From Bacteroidia bacterium (lineage in GTDB: Bacteria; Bacteroidota; Bacteroidia; UBA4408), in assembly GCA_020845635.1 (NCBI GenBank), contig JADLFI010000051.1, positions 1 through 46,137 on the forward strand: 46,137 nt of DNA, written 5' to 3'. Every line of letters starts with the position of its first letter. Positions within the stretch are counted from its first letter, which is position 1. Below are positions 18,687 to 29,522 of this stretch, one piece after another. The notes beneath the pieces were generated by a model. That model was not told the DNA's origin and ran no database searches. It was given only the letters and a program-made list of their open reading frames with translations. The position numbers and the translations under genes are program-made.

Positions 18687-19958
18687 TTATTTTACATTTT
18701 CTTTATACTGCATATATTGATGGTAGGCTTTAATTAAAGCACTATACAACAAGGCTCCCTGTACTTCATAACCTTTTGGAGAGAGATGTAATTTATCTTT
18801 TGAAGAAAGTCCTCTTAGAAACCACTTATTTATACTTCCCTTCCCTCCCATAACATCAAACCAATTCCAATAACACAAGTTGTTTTTTTGACAGTAGTTG
18901 ATAAGTGTATTCGCGGCTCTTAAATTATTGGGGTTTTTATATTTGCGTTTCTTAAAGCTATCGCCCGGAGTAGTAATTAGTAATGAGGCATCCGGGTTTT
19001 GTATTCTTAAAATACTTATGAGTGAGTCAACTTGTGCATAAAATTCAGCATTGTTATATAAATGGGCATAAGCTTCATTAGTTCCCATTGAAATAATTAT
19101 TAAATCGGGGTGCAGGGTGGCCATTTGCTGCTGAAACATAGGGTTAAGGTTGTAGTTTTGATATTTGGCTCCATTAATTCCAATAGTATGGTAAAGTATT
19201 CCGGGCATCCCGTTCTCCAACAATATTCCATATATTGTGGTGCTTTTTAGCAGTCCCGAATCAGTTTTCTGCGGCTGAATACTAATACTATTAGTTGCAT
19301 TAAAATGAACGGCACTTAAACTACTCATTGTGTCAATTTGCGAATTAATGGAGGCCATTACCTGACCTAAGGAATCGGCAATATCTAAGTTGAAGCAATT
19401 ATAGCCTTTTTGATGATAAAGCGTTAGTGTATTAAATCCGTAATCTAACTCGTCCTGATTAAAAACATTAATATTTAATTTACTATTGCTGCTGTCGCTT
19501 TTAATGGTTAGTCCGGAAATGCCAATGGGCAATGAGTCTTTTTCAATAACAATTCTTCGGGCACGCCACTTAATATTACTACTTGTTTTGTAGTTCGGAG
19601 GCTCGTTTGTACGTCCTACCTTATATGGTGTAATAAGGCCGCGGCCTGCATTTCCAAAATTTTTCTGCAAATTTCTGCGGACTAAGCCCGGAAAAAAATC
19701 AGCCTGTAAATGCGAATCTCCGAGATGAATTACCGAAACTTTATTTATGCTTCCACTCTTTAACTGATCTAATTTCTCAAAGAAAGGAAACAATGAAGAG
19801 CTGTCGCCCTGAATGATATTTTTATCTGTTTTGATAAAAGAATATTTATGTTTAATACTATCCTCCGCAAGACTAACTTGCGCCTGAAGTTTCATAAATA
19901 CAGGAGAGAAAAGAGAGGTAAGAGTGGTTAGTATGAATACTTTTATTTTGAACATCAT
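18687..19958 (-). CDS. SGNH/GDSL-family exported acylhydrolase or acyltransferase
   Basis: A 423-residue exported protein with an N-terminal hydrophobic signal ending near LQAQ. It shows the SGNH blocks: IHLGDSHLQ with nucleophile S82, the GTNE block in IISMGTNEAYAH, and a C-terminal KLHLSPKGYEV with the catalytic His. The spacing to the conserved C-terminal block fits the AlgX/PatB-like partners of MBOAT proteins. Its ATG directly follows the TAA of the upstream SGNH gene, so translation is probably coupled. A second in-frame ATG lies one codon later. Confidence 0.87.
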   Translation of the reverse strand: MMFKIKVFILTTLTSLFSPVFMKLQAQVSLAEDSIKHKYSFIKTDKNIIQGDSSSLFPFFEKLDQLKSGSINKVSVIHLGDSHLQADFFPGLVRRNLQKNFGNAGRGLITPYKVGRTNEPPNYKTSSNIKWRARRIVIEKDSLPIGISGLTIKSDSSNSKLNINVFNQDELDYGFNTLTLYHQKGYNCFNLDIADSLGQVMASINSQIDTMSSLSAVHFNATNSISIQPQKTDSGLLKSTTIYGILLENGMPGILYHTIGINGAKYQNYNLNPMFQQQMATLHPDLIIISMGTNEAYAHLYNNAEFYAQVDSLISILRIQNPDASLLITTPGDSFKKRKYKNPNNLRAANTLINYCQKNNLCYWNWFDVMGGKGSINKWFLRGLSSKDKLHLSPKGYEVQGALLYSALIKAYHQYMQYKENVK

Positions 19959-21398
19959 TTAGTAGCTTAAATTCTTTTGTTTGTTTTCTGTGGACTTTAA
20001 ATATTCATTATAACCTTTATCAAGCTCTTGATACAGAAGGCGAGCCACTTTAGAAGCTCCCCGAAAGTTAAAATGCGTATAATCCTTATTTGCCAGCGCA
20101 GTATCTGATTCAACCCATTTTACCATTGAGTTATACCCACCCATTGCTTCAAACAAGTTCCAAAATGCGGCTCCGTTGTTCTCAGCCGCATTGCGCTCGG
20201 CATTAATTACAAGAGGTATTGCGGGGTTGGTTATGTATCCGTTGATATCTTTATATCCTTTATCAGGCACTCCAATAAACAATAAGGCAGTGTTTGGGAA
20301 ACTTCTCTTAATGTGTTTTACAATTCTATCAAGCCCTCTTTGATACCAACTATAATCAGTAATTTCGGTACTTACGGCATTCATTCCATATTCAAGAATT
20401 ATAAGGTCGTATTGGTTTTTTTCATTAAATTCGGCTAAAATATGTTGTGGAATTTTAGATAAGGGTAAGCCTGAATTACCTCTGAACGAAAGATTATCTA
20501 CAAAAACACCGGTATCTGACTCAAAGCTTACCGCGTAAACAGGTAATTGTTGCCGGTTAATAAATGTAAATTTTATTTCATTAAATGTTTTTTGTTCATT
20601 ATCAATTTCAAGTGTGTTTACAGGTTCTTTTCCGTTTAAAATCTTATTAATTCTGGTCATATTATCAATTTCTATATGCACAGAAGCATCAATATCAGTT
20701 GGTAATCCGTAGTACAGGCGCACTTTATGAAACTTGTCTAAACCTCGCATTTTACTACTTTTATACCGAACCCAGCTTGCATCGGCAGGTATAGGATTTG
20801 AAGTATCGCTTATGGTTAGGTTTTGCGGATTAAATACATAACCTGTTATTCCAAGCGCTTCATCAGATATGGGGTCTAATAAATTCTTGTTCTTCCAATT
20901 TTCAGAAAAGGTATGATTAATGGTTCTTCTGAAACCTGCTGTGACCGAGGTTATTGGCACTATACCCACTCCCGAACCACCATACTTCTTTTGTAAAATG
21001 GCGCGTAACTCTTGGGTAATTAAATCACCTTCAACCATACTGTCGCCAAACCAAGCAATTCTTATTTTCTTTTTAGTTTTGATATTTCTTAATCCTTCGT
21101 AAAAGCTATCTAACCCTTTCACGGTATCTTTCACAACATTAACCTTTTGTAATGTATCCGACCATTGGCTTAAGGTGTCTTTTAATATCTTTTCAAAATT
21201 TTCATCATTTTTTACGGGTACAGAATGCAAAAGAGTATCTTTTTGTTTTATTGTTATTTGACTCAGTAAATCCAAATGCTTAATATCATGATTAAACTGA
21301 GCAAAATAATGATCAATAGTACTTAACATTATTAAGAAACCCAGAACAGTTATCAATATAATAAAAGGCCTGAAAGGCTTATTATTACTATTATTCAT
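19959..21398 (-). CDS. SGNH/GDSL-family membrane-anchored protein
   Basis: A 479-residue protein with an N-terminal membrane helix (FIILITVLGFLIMLS) and a linker to about residue 110. The SGNH fold follows: AWFGDSMVEGD with nucleophile S120, ILEYGMNAVS as the Asn block, and KDYTHFNFRGA holding the Asp/His pair. A beta-sandwich-like insert lies between blocks, around residues 180-300. It is the first gene of the SGNH-SGNH-MBOAT run. Two differing SGNH partners may divide transfer and release steps, but that is inference. Confidence 0.87.
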   Translation of the reverse strand: MNNSNNKPFRPFIILITVLGFLIMLSTIDHYFAQFNHDIKHLDLLSQITIKQKDTLLHSVPVKNDENFEKILKDTLSQWSDTLQKVNVVKDTVKGLDSFYEGLRNIKTKKKIRIAWFGDSMVEGDLITQELRAILQKKYGGSGVGIVPITSVTAGFRRTINHTFSENWKNKNLLDPISDEALGITGYVFNPQNLTISDTSNPIPADASWVRYKSSKMRGLDKFHKVRLYYGLPTDIDASVHIEIDNMTRINKILNGKEPVNTLEIDNEQKTFNEIKFTFINRQQLPVYAVSFESDTGVFVDNLSFRGNSGLPLSKIPQHILAEFNEKNQYDLIILEYGMNAVSTEITDYSWYQRGLDRIVKHIKRSFPNTALLFIGVPDKGYKDINGYITNPAIPLVINAERNAAENNGAAFWNLFEAMGGYNSMVKWVESDTALANKDYTHFNFRGASKVARLLYQELDKGYNEYLKSTENKQKNLSY

Positions 21399-21552
21399 TT
21401 ATCAGTTAATGTAGATAGTATATTTTAATGCATAGATAAGCTAAAATAGTAAATCAAAAAAGCCATTAGGCAAATGATTTTGTATCATTAACAAGAAAGC
21501 TGTATTTTAAGCTTTCTTTGAAGATTTAATAGATATTTACGAATACCTTGAA

Positions 21553-22866
21553 TTAATGATTTATAATCAGTTTGCTTCTGCCGGTTTGATTAGCAGAGGT
21601 TAGTTCAATAAAATATACTCCGTTTGGCCAACTGGCAATATTAAGTACTTGGCGATTTGTTTGACAATTAATACTTGTTACCAATTGTCCCGAAATATTA
21701 AACACATTAATATTGGCATTTTGTGCATGGTTATCAAATTCTATAACAAGCACGTCATTTGCCGGATTAGGCAATATTTTCATTCCTAATTTATTATCTT
21801 TTGTGTTCAATCCGCTAAATGAAACGGTAGCTATATCAGGTCTTTTGGATCTAATTACCCAGCGCATAAATTCTACCTGGTCTTTTGTAAAACTATTTTG
21901 GCAGTCTTCGGCACTATAGTCCATATAATTCTCTACCATATCGGGCATATCAATACCGGCAATATTATCAACGCAGGTATTTTTTGATGTATCACAATCT
22001 GTATTGGATTTATCTGCTGCAGCCGGGGTATCATCAATACCATCATCACCGGCACAATTAGTTGCATCGCCCCATATATGTCTTAACCCTAAATAGTGTC
22101 CCACCTCGTGTACGGTAGTACGACCTTTTGAAATATAGGTTGTGTTTCCGGCTGAGATAGTATTAGGATTGTTACCTCCAAACACTTGATATTGTATTAC
22201 TACCCCATCCTTAATTCCGTTTGTAGCATTAGGATCCCAATTAGGTAAACCGCTTGGTGGTACAGCATATCCCAGCACGGCAGGGCCTAAAAAAGGAATA
22301 CTCATATTACATACCCATATATTTAAATAGCGGTTTTGATCCCAAGGACTAATACCTCCGGTAGCATTGTCCTTAACATCTTCTGCCAAACCGCCTCCAA
22401 CTAAGTTAAAGAAAGTAGTTTTAGAGGTTTGTGTTCTTGTTATTCCGGTGGTTGGGTTTCCTTGCGGGTCGGTGTCGGCTAATAAAAATCTTATACGTGA
22501 ATCAACCCCTGCAATAGGTGCAAAAACAGAACGTAAATTGATGGTATCTTCATTCATTCGGCCATAGTCTTCATTTAACACATTTATCTGATTATAAATT
22601 ACCGAATCGTGTAAGTTTTCAGCTGTTGTATTATACACCACATGTACCACAACTCTTACATACAAAAAAGTGTCAGATATAGCACGGTTGTTGTGTGTGT
22701 TATAAAATTCATTAAACATATTGAATGAACTTTGCATATAGCCCGGGTTCAATTGCTCCGCTTTATTCATAGCTTGATGCGATGCGCACTTGCTGTAATT
22801 TTGAGCCTTTACAAAGCTTATGCAAGCAGTCAATAAAATAATAGAAAGAATAGATATTTTTTTCAT
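21553..22866 (-). CDS. Secreted M43 (pappalysin/cytophagalysin) zinc metalloprotease
   Basis: A 437-residue exported protease. I choose the ATG at 22866 (MKKISIL) because it gives a clean signal peptide ending near FVKAQ; an upstream in-frame start at 22914 would add 16 residues with no signal character. The zinc site HEVGHYLGLRH has H253, E254, H257 and H263, followed by a cysteine-rich stretch and the Met-turn NYMDYS, all typical of M43. The last 75 residues form a T9SS type-A sorting domain (ILPNPANDVLVIEF, NISGQLV, WPNGVYFIEL). It therefore differs in sorting type from the type-B proteins at 3370-10807. Likely role: extracellular protein degradation. Confidence 0.92.
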   Translation of the reverse strand: MKKISILSIILLTACISFVKAQNYSKCASHQAMNKAEQLNPGYMQSSFNMFNEFYNTHNNRAISDTFLYVRVVVHVVYNTTAENLHDSVIYNQINVLNEDYGRMNEDTINLRSVFAPIAGVDSRIRFLLADTDPQGNPTTGITRTQTSKTTFFNLVGGGLAEDVKDNATGGISPWDQNRYLNIWVCNMSIPFLGPAVLGYAVPPSGLPNWDPNATNGIKDGVVIQYQVFGGNNPNTISAGNTTYISKGRTTVHEVGHYLGLRHIWGDATNCAGDDGIDDTPAAADKSNTDCDTSKNTCVDNIAGIDMPDMVENYMDYSAEDCQNSFTKDQVEFMRWVIRSKRPDIATVSFSGLNTKDNKLGMKILPNPANDVLVIEFDNHAQNANINVFNISGQLVTSINCQTNRQVLNIASWPNGVYFIELTSANQTGRSKLIINH

Positions 22867-22946
22867 TTGTATAAATTTTGCTCTAAAATACATTATTTTA
22901 ATATTGAAAAACAATAATAAAAACTTTTTAGTGTATCTTCAAATCA

Positions 22947-25913
22947 TTAAAAAGTTATTTGTGGAAGTCTTTCAGCACTTTGCACCATAATGCTATAAAA
23001 ATCAAATTCAACGGTTACAATTCCTTTTATGAGATAGCAACCTCGCCCTCGCATAGGATATTTACGTGCTACCAATGGGAAATGAGTAGTGTCAAATATA
23101 TTTCCTTCTACATCTATAAAAGTGGCAAAAAACATTTCTTCTTTGTGTTTTGTTCGGGTTCGTTTTACTGTTATCAAATATCCTTTTATACTGATATTTT
23201 TACCTAAAAATTCAGGAAACTGCCTTACTACACAAGTATCGGAAGGAGCATTTTCAAGCAATATAAACGGATTGCATAGCGGGAAACCCAGCAATTCAAT
23301 TTCATCTAAAGCATCTTCGTGCGGGTGTTGGTACAACTCGGGTAAATTAAAATATTTTTCGTGATACTCCTCAAAAATTATTTTATTACTTTGCAATACT
23401 CCTTGTTTAGCCGGAGTAATATGAATATCCCATAACAGTTCTCTTTTTTTGCGTCCTGTAAAATTAAAAGCACCCACTCTGATTAGTATTTGCAATTGCT
23501 CAATAGTAATATTAACTCTATTGTTAAAATCAATTAAACTCACAAAGCATCCGTACTTACGCTCTTGTAAAATATCGGTAATTGTTTTTTGCTCTAACCC
23601 TGCCACAAGATTAAATCCTAAATAAATAGTAGTACCTTCAATAGTGGTTTGCACATTACTTTTATTGATATGCGGAGGGATAACAAGAGCGCCATGCTGT
23701 CGGGCTTCATGCAAATAGTGTTCGGTTTGATAAAAACCTCCAAAATTATTTACTACGGCTACCATGTGTTCTAACGGATAGTAAGCTTTTAAGAATAAAC
23801 TCATGTAACTTTCAACCGCATACGATGCACTATGCCCTTTTGAAAAGGCATAGCCTGCAAAACTTTCAATTTGTCTCCATACTTCGGCACTTTCTTTTTC
23901 GGCATAGCCTTTAGCTTTACATTGGTCAAAAAACATTTGTTTAACTCTCTCAAATTCTGCCCTGCTCCTGTATTTGCCACTCATTCCTCTGCGCAATATA
24001 TCGGCTTCGGCCAAGCCCAGCCCTGCGTAGCTATGTGCTACTTTAATAACATCTTCCTGATACACCATTACCCCAAATGTTTCTTCTAAAATTTCATTTA
24101 TAATAGACGGTGTTTCGTAGCCTGACGATTTTCCTCTGTAACGTAAAATATATTCTGTCATCATACCCGATGACGCTACTCCCGGCCTGATAATAGAGCT
24201 GGCTGCTACCAAAATTTTATACGTATCGGCTTTTAGTTTTTTCAGCAACATACGCATGGCAGGGCTTTCTACATAAAAACACCCCATACAGCGACCTTGA
24301 CGCAACAGCACTTTTATTTGTTCATCTTGTTTAAAGCTTTTTACATCATGAATATCTATGTCAACACCTCTGTTTTGCCGAATAATACCTATAGCATCTT
24401 TAATATGCCCCAGCCCCCGTTGCGATAATATGTCAAATTTATACAACCCTACATCTTCGGCTTCAATCATACTAAACCGACAAGTAGGAAAACCCTTAGG
24501 CGGATAATTAAAAGCCGTGTAATAATAAATTGGTTTTTCTGAAATTAATATTCCGCCCGAATGAATACTCAAATAGTTTGGAAAATCGTGAATTAAAGAG
24601 CTATACCGCCCTATCAATCGAATAATATAATCGGCATCATTGCTAACATCTTTTTTTTCGTACAAAGCATCAATTTCATTCTTTGGCAAACCAAAAACTT
24701 TACCCAGTTCGCGTATAAGCCCCTTATACTGAAAAGTATTGTAGGTAGCCAGTAAACAAGTATGCTGAGGGCTGTATTGGTTAAATATGTATTGTATTAC
24801 ATCATCCCTATCTTTCCAACTAAAGTCTAAATCAAAGTCGGGCGGGCTTGTTCTGTAAGGATTTAAGAAGCGTTCAAAATACAAATCAAGCTCTACGGGA
24901 TCAACATCAGTAATACGTAACAAATAGGCCACTAAGCTGTTAGCCCCACTGCCACGACCTATGTAAAAATAATTCTTATTACGTGCATAGCGCACAATAT
25001 CATAGTTAATTAAGAAATAAGCTGAAAAATTCAGCTCTTGTATTAAGCTCAATTCTTTTTCTAAACGACTAAATATTTCTTGTGTTAAACTATGATATCT
25101 GTATGTTAGATTATCATAGCATAACTTACGTAAAAGTTGATTATCTTTTTCGGCATTTTCACAAAAATGTTTTTTGTTTTGATTTACACCAAAATCAAAA
25201 TTTATACTGCATTGTTCTAACAATCTTTGAGTGTTTAAAACTGCTGTGGGAAAATCGCTATACAACTGCAACAATTCATGATAGGGCAGCATTGTTTCAA
25301 ACAGCTTTCCTTGCTCGGACAAAACCAGTTTGCTTAAAAGTATGTTATGGTCAATAGCTCTGAGCAGGCGGTGTATATTAAAATCTGTTTTGCTCAAAAA
25401 ACTAACGGTGTGCATCACAACCATACGCTTTTGCCATGATGTATATTTTGAGAAACGCAATTGATTAATATCGGCTCGGCTAATTCCTATATAAATATTC
25501 TTGTGTTGGTTAAATAACCGTAACAGTCCATTTTCATTTACTTTACATAAGTTTACAAATCGCTGAAAGGGTAGAATAATAAAACAATTTTCAAATACAG
25601 GAATATTATCAGGAACAATGGTTACACCGCTTACCGAACATACTGAAAGGTATTGGTTTAACTCTTGGAAGCCTATGTTATTCTGCGCTATACCTACAAA
25701 CTGTTGTTGTATTCCATTCCTAAAATCAATACCCACAACGGGCAAAATATCATATTTTTTAGCCAAACGAACAAAGCTAAGTACACCCGAAGTATTGTTA
25801 ATATCGGTAAGTACAAATTTGTGTACCCCCTTTTGCTTGGCAGTTTCAAGCAATTTGTCAATACTAAGTGTTCCGTATTTAAGGCTAAACCAGCTATGGC
25901 AATTTAAATACAT
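22947..25913 (-). CDS. dnaE: DNA polymerase III alpha-like polymerase (short C-family, probably a second DnaE)
   Basis: A 988-residue C-family polymerase, shorter than typical replicative DnaE (about 1150 or more). Catalytic aspartates are intact: D361 and D363 in PDFDLDF and D494 in YKFDIL, with GRGSGANSLVAYLLRI upstream. A C-terminal OB-fold segment is present near residues 905-985. The N-terminal PHP domain is degraded: the usual HxHS becomes NCHS and the usual TDH becomes TDI, so metal-dependent proofreading there is unlikely. This fits the DnaE2/ImuC-like class used in damage tolerance, but no imuA/imuB, dinB or lexA gene is nearby. A main replicative enzyme would be expected elsewhere in the genome. 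Confidence 0.88.
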   Translation of the reverse strand: MYLNCHSWFSLKYGTLSIDKLLETAKQKGVHKFVLTDINNTSGVLSFVRLAKKYDILPVVGIDFRNGIQQQFVGIAQNNIGFQELNQYLSVCSVSGVTIVPDNIPVFENCFIILPFQRFVNLCKVNENGLLRLFNQHKNIYIGISRADINQLRFSKYTSWQKRMVVMHTVSFLSKTDFNIHRLLRAIDHNILLSKLVLSEQGKLFETMLPYHELLQLYSDFPTAVLNTQRLLEQCSINFDFGVNQNKKHFCENAEKDNQLLRKLCYDNLTYRYHSLTQEIFSRLEKELSLIQELNFSAYFLINYDIVRYARNKNYFYIGRGSGANSLVAYLLRITDVDPVELDLYFERFLNPYRTSPPDFDLDFSWKDRDDVIQYIFNQYSPQHTCLLATYNTFQYKGLIRELGKVFGLPKNEIDALYEKKDVSNDADYIIRLIGRYSSLIHDFPNYLSIHSGGILISEKPIYYYTAFNYPPKGFPTCRFSMIEAEDVGLYKFDILSQRGLGHIKDAIGIIRQNRGVDIDIHDVKSFKQDEQIKVLLRQGRCMGCFYVESPAMRMLLKKLKADTYKILVAASSIIRPGVASSGMMTEYILRYRGKSSGYETPSIINEILEETFGVMVYQEDVIKVAHSYAGLGLAEADILRRGMSGKYRSRAEFERVKQMFFDQCKAKGYAEKESAEVWRQIESFAGYAFSKGHSASYAVESYMSLFLKAYYPLEHMVAVVNNFGGFYQTEHYLHEARQHGALVIPPHINKSNVQTTIEGTTIYLGFNLVAGLEQKTITDILQERKYGCFVSLIDFNNRVNITIEQLQILIRVGAFNFTGRKKRELLWDIHITPAKQGVLQSNKIIFEEYHEKYFNLPELYQHPHEDALDEIELLGFPLCNPFILLENAPSDTCVVRQFPEFLGKNISIKGYLITVKRTRTKHKEEMFFATFIDVEGNIFDTTHFPLVARKYPMRGRGCYLIKGIVTVEFDFYSIMVQSAERLPQITF

Positions 25914-25954
25914 AGATTATATTATAATCATTATTTATGACTACAATATAATCT
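25914..25954. promoter_or_regulatory. Perfect 10-bp inverted repeat abutting the polymerase start codon
   Basis: AGATTATATT at 25914-25923 and AATATAATCT at 25945-25954 form an exact inverted repeat with a 21-bp spacer. The inner arm ends at the base next to the ATG of the dnaE-like gene. It could be an operator or a leader hairpin masking the ribosome site. It is very AT-rich, which lowers confidence. Confidence 0.4.
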
Positions 25955-26000
25955 TTTTAATTAAATAAGATAATAAAGTGTTAATAAAATTTCGGGAAAC

Positions 26001-26342
26001 TTACTTTTTCAAGAGTTCATCAATTCTTGCGGCATAATCAGCACTGTCATCTAAGAAGAATTCAAATTCCGGAGTAATGCGTAATTGCTTGCCAATGCGG
26101 TTTCCCATTTTTCCGCGTAAATCTTTTGACAATTCATTATTTGCTTTCTTGATAATACTGTTTTTATCAGTATTTCCGAAAATGCTTAAATAGGCTTTCA
26201 CATAAGACAAGTCGGGGCTAACTCTAATTTTGGTAACAGTTATTAAAACTCCCGGAAAATGGTAAGCCAAATCGCGTTGAAACATCTCTCCCATTTCTTT
26301 TTGTATTAAGCGAGCAACCTTTAATTGTCTTGTAGTATCCAT
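26001..26342 (-). CDS. rbfA: Ribosome-binding factor A
   Basis: A 113-residue protein of normal RbfA length. It has the family start (RQLKVARLIQKEMGEMFQRD), the KH-like core with VTKIRVSPDLSYVKAYLSIFG, and the end RITPEFEFFLDDS. RbfA binds the 30S subunit and helps mature the 5' end of 16S rRNA, with a role in cold adaptation. It is transcribed divergently from enolase across about 220 bp. Confidence 0.95.
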   Translation of the reverse strand: MDTTRQLKVARLIQKEMGEMFQRDLAYHFPGVLITVTKIRVSPDLSYVKAYLSIFGNTDKNSIIKKANNELSKDLRGKMGNRIGKQLRITPEFEFFLDDSADYAARIDELLKK

Positions 26343-26524
26343 AATAATGCTAATAAAATGGCTACAAATATAACCATAAAAAAGCGAAAAGTATGATTGT
26401 ATCTTTTGTTATTGTATTACAACAAATTATTAGTAATATCAAGGCTAACTAAAGTATGTAGTTATAAGCATACAGTTATTCATTATCAAATAAAAAAATC
26501 TTAGCGAAGTATCAATAAAAACAA

Positions 26525-26532
26525 TAATTTTG
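26525..26532 (+). promoter_or_regulatory. Bacteroidota-type -7 box for eno
   Basis: TAATTTTG fits the consensus TAnnTTTG and lies 34 bp before the enolase ATG. No clear -33 TTTG partner was found. Confidence 0.5.
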
Positions 26533-26557
26533 CCCCAATTTTTAACTCACTAAATAA

Positions 26558-27856
<1,299 letters not shown>

Positions 27857-27892
27857 TTATTTTAATTGGTATTTAGGAAACCTAAGAAATAG

Positions 27893-27921
27893 AATTTCAG
27901 AAACTGAATTTTTTCTTTTTT
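27893..27921 (+). terminator. Terminator after eno
   Basis: AATTTCAG at 27893-27900 pairs with CTGAATTT at 27904-27911 (one internal mismatch, AAA loop), leading into a long T-rich run. A small extra hairpin TTAGG/CCTAA lies at 27873-27885. Confidence 0.6.
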
Positions 27922-28012
27922 TATTGGAATTCATATAAGTTATCAATACCTTCGTAAGCATAAATGTTTTTAAAAACATATCATTAAATAACTCAATTTA
28001 TACCCACATATT

Positions 28013-29335
28013 ATGGATAAGCTTAAAGAAAAATTTGCAAGTATTGCGCTTCCTATGAAAGAGGAAGTAAAAACTTTAATAAAAGAACACGGTGATAAAA
28101 AACTAGGAGAATACACTATAGCCAACGTATATCAAGGAATGAAGGGAATGATTGGAATGGTTACCGAGACCTCTAAACTAGACCCTGAAGAAGGTATTCG
28201 CTTTAGAGGCTACTCTATACCCGAGCTAAGAGAAAAACTTCCAAAGGCTCCTAAAGGATTTGAGCCACTTCCTGAAGGTATTTTTTATTTAATGCTTACA
28301 GGAGAAATACCTACCAAAGCAGATGTTTTAGATATTAGTAATAATTGGGCACGAAGAAGTATAGTTCCAAAACATGTATTTGATATTCTTGAAGAGTTGC
28401 CAATTAACACCCACCCTATGACTCAGTTTTGTGTTGCTATTACTGCTTTACAAACCGAATCTGTTTTTGCGGCTGCCTATCGTAAAGGAATAAGCAAGAA
28501 AAACTACTGGGATTATACTTATGAAGATGCAATGAATTTGATAGGCCGATTGCCACGTGTAGCTGCCTTTATTTATCGAAGAATGTATCATAACGGGGTA
28601 CATATTGAACCTAATCCAAAGCTTGACTGGGCAGCTAACTTTGCACACATGTTAGGATTTGAGAAACTCGATTTCAGAAGACTAATGCGTTTATACCTTA
28701 CCATTCATGCCGATCATGAAGGAGGTAATGTTTCGGCACATGCCACGCACTTGGTAGGCTCTGCTTTATCTGATCCATACTTAGCATTTACAGCCGGTAT
28801 GGCCGGTTTAGCGGGTCCGTTACATGGATTAGCTAACCAGGAAGTTATTGCATGGATTTTAAAGATGCGTGAGGAGTTGGGTGGCGGTTTACCTAACAAG
28901 GAACAAATATCTGATTACGTTAAAAAAACCATTGAAGAAGGAAAAGTTGTTCCAGGGTACGGGCACGCTGTGTTGCGCAAAACTGACCCTCGTTTTACAG
29001 CACAACAAGATTTTTATAAACGCTATATTCAGCCTAAAGGCAAAGATGATTTATTAGAGATTGTGCAAACTATTTACGAAGTAGTTCCTCCTATATTAGG
29101 CTCTATAGGAAAAATTAAGAATCCTTGGCCTAATGTTGATGCTCACTCAGGAGCACTGTTAATGCACTATGGTTTAAAAGAATTTGATTTTTATACTGTA
29201 CTGTTTGGTGTTTCGCGCTCGTTAGGTGTATTGTCTTCTTTGATATGGGATAGAGCTTTAGGACATCCTTTAGAAAGACCGGGTTCAATTACTACAGAAG
29301 GAATAAAGAAAAAAATTGAAGCATACGGAAAATAA
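28013..29335 (+). CDS. gltA: Citrate synthase, eukaryote-type
   Basis: A 440-residue citrate synthase catalysing acetyl-CoA plus oxaloacetate to citrate. The catalytic residues are all visible: His in PLHGLANQEV, His in PGYGHAVLRKTDPR, and Asp in NVDAHSGALL. The blocks HADHEGGNVSAH and LVGSALSDPYL match the mitochondrial (type I, dimeric) enzyme much more than the usual bacterial hexameric type; there is no N-terminal targeting peptide. A possible promoter, TTGG then TACCTTCG at about 27947-27954, lies upstream. A strong terminator follows. Confidence 0.96.
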   Translation: MDKLKEKFASIALPMKEEVKTLIKEHGDKKLGEYTIANVYQGMKGMIGMVTETSKLDPEEGIRFRGYSIPELREKLPKAPKGFEPLPEGIFYLMLTGEIPTKADVLDISNNWARRSIVPKHVFDILEELPINTHPMTQFCVAITALQTESVFAAAYRKGISKKNYWDYTYEDAMNLIGRLPRVAAFIYRRMYHNGVHIEPNPKLDWAANFAHMLGFEKLDFRRLMRLYLTIHADHEGGNVSAHATHLVGSALSDPYLAFTAGMAGLAGPLHGLANQEVIAWILKMREELGGGLPNKEQISDYVKKTIEEGKVVPGYGHAVLRKTDPRFTAQQDFYKRYIQPKGKDDLLEIVQTIYEVVPPILGSIGKIKNPWPNVDAHSGALLMHYGLKEFDFYTVLFGVSRSLGVLSSLIWDRALGHPLERPGSITTEGIKKKIEAYGK

Positions 29336-29386
29336 TCATTTAGTGTCAATCTAAATATAGAGTTTGTACATACTTTAGTGGTAATA

Positions 29387-29423
29387 AAAAATGTCAGTTT
29401 AGGTTTCCCAAACTGACATTTTT
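29387..29423 (+). terminator. Strong terminator after gltA
   Basis: A perfect 14-bp stem (29387-29400 with 29410-29423) includes ATGTCAGTTT pairing with AAACTGACAT, flanked by A-run and T-run so it can work in both directions. It lies about 50 bp after the citrate synthase stop. Confidence 0.85.
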
Positions 29424-29500
29424 GTGTAATACAACGAAGTGTTTTATTTTTTATCTAAGCACAAATAATTCCAACATCATTTAATTTAGCCTAAATCACT

Positions 29501-29508
29501 TATCTTTG
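29501..29508 (+). promoter_or_regulatory. Bacteroidota-type -7 box for the thioesterase gene
   Basis: TATCTTTG matches TAnnTTTG exactly and lies 14 bp before the ATG at 29523, so the transcript would have a very short leader. Confidence 0.5.
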
Positions 29509-29522
29509 CACAAACAAAAAGT

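Noticed and set aside
29336-29522. A small RNA or tRNA between gltA and the thioesterase gene
   Set aside because: Only the terminator hairpin and a promoter box are present; no cloverleaf or other structure was found.
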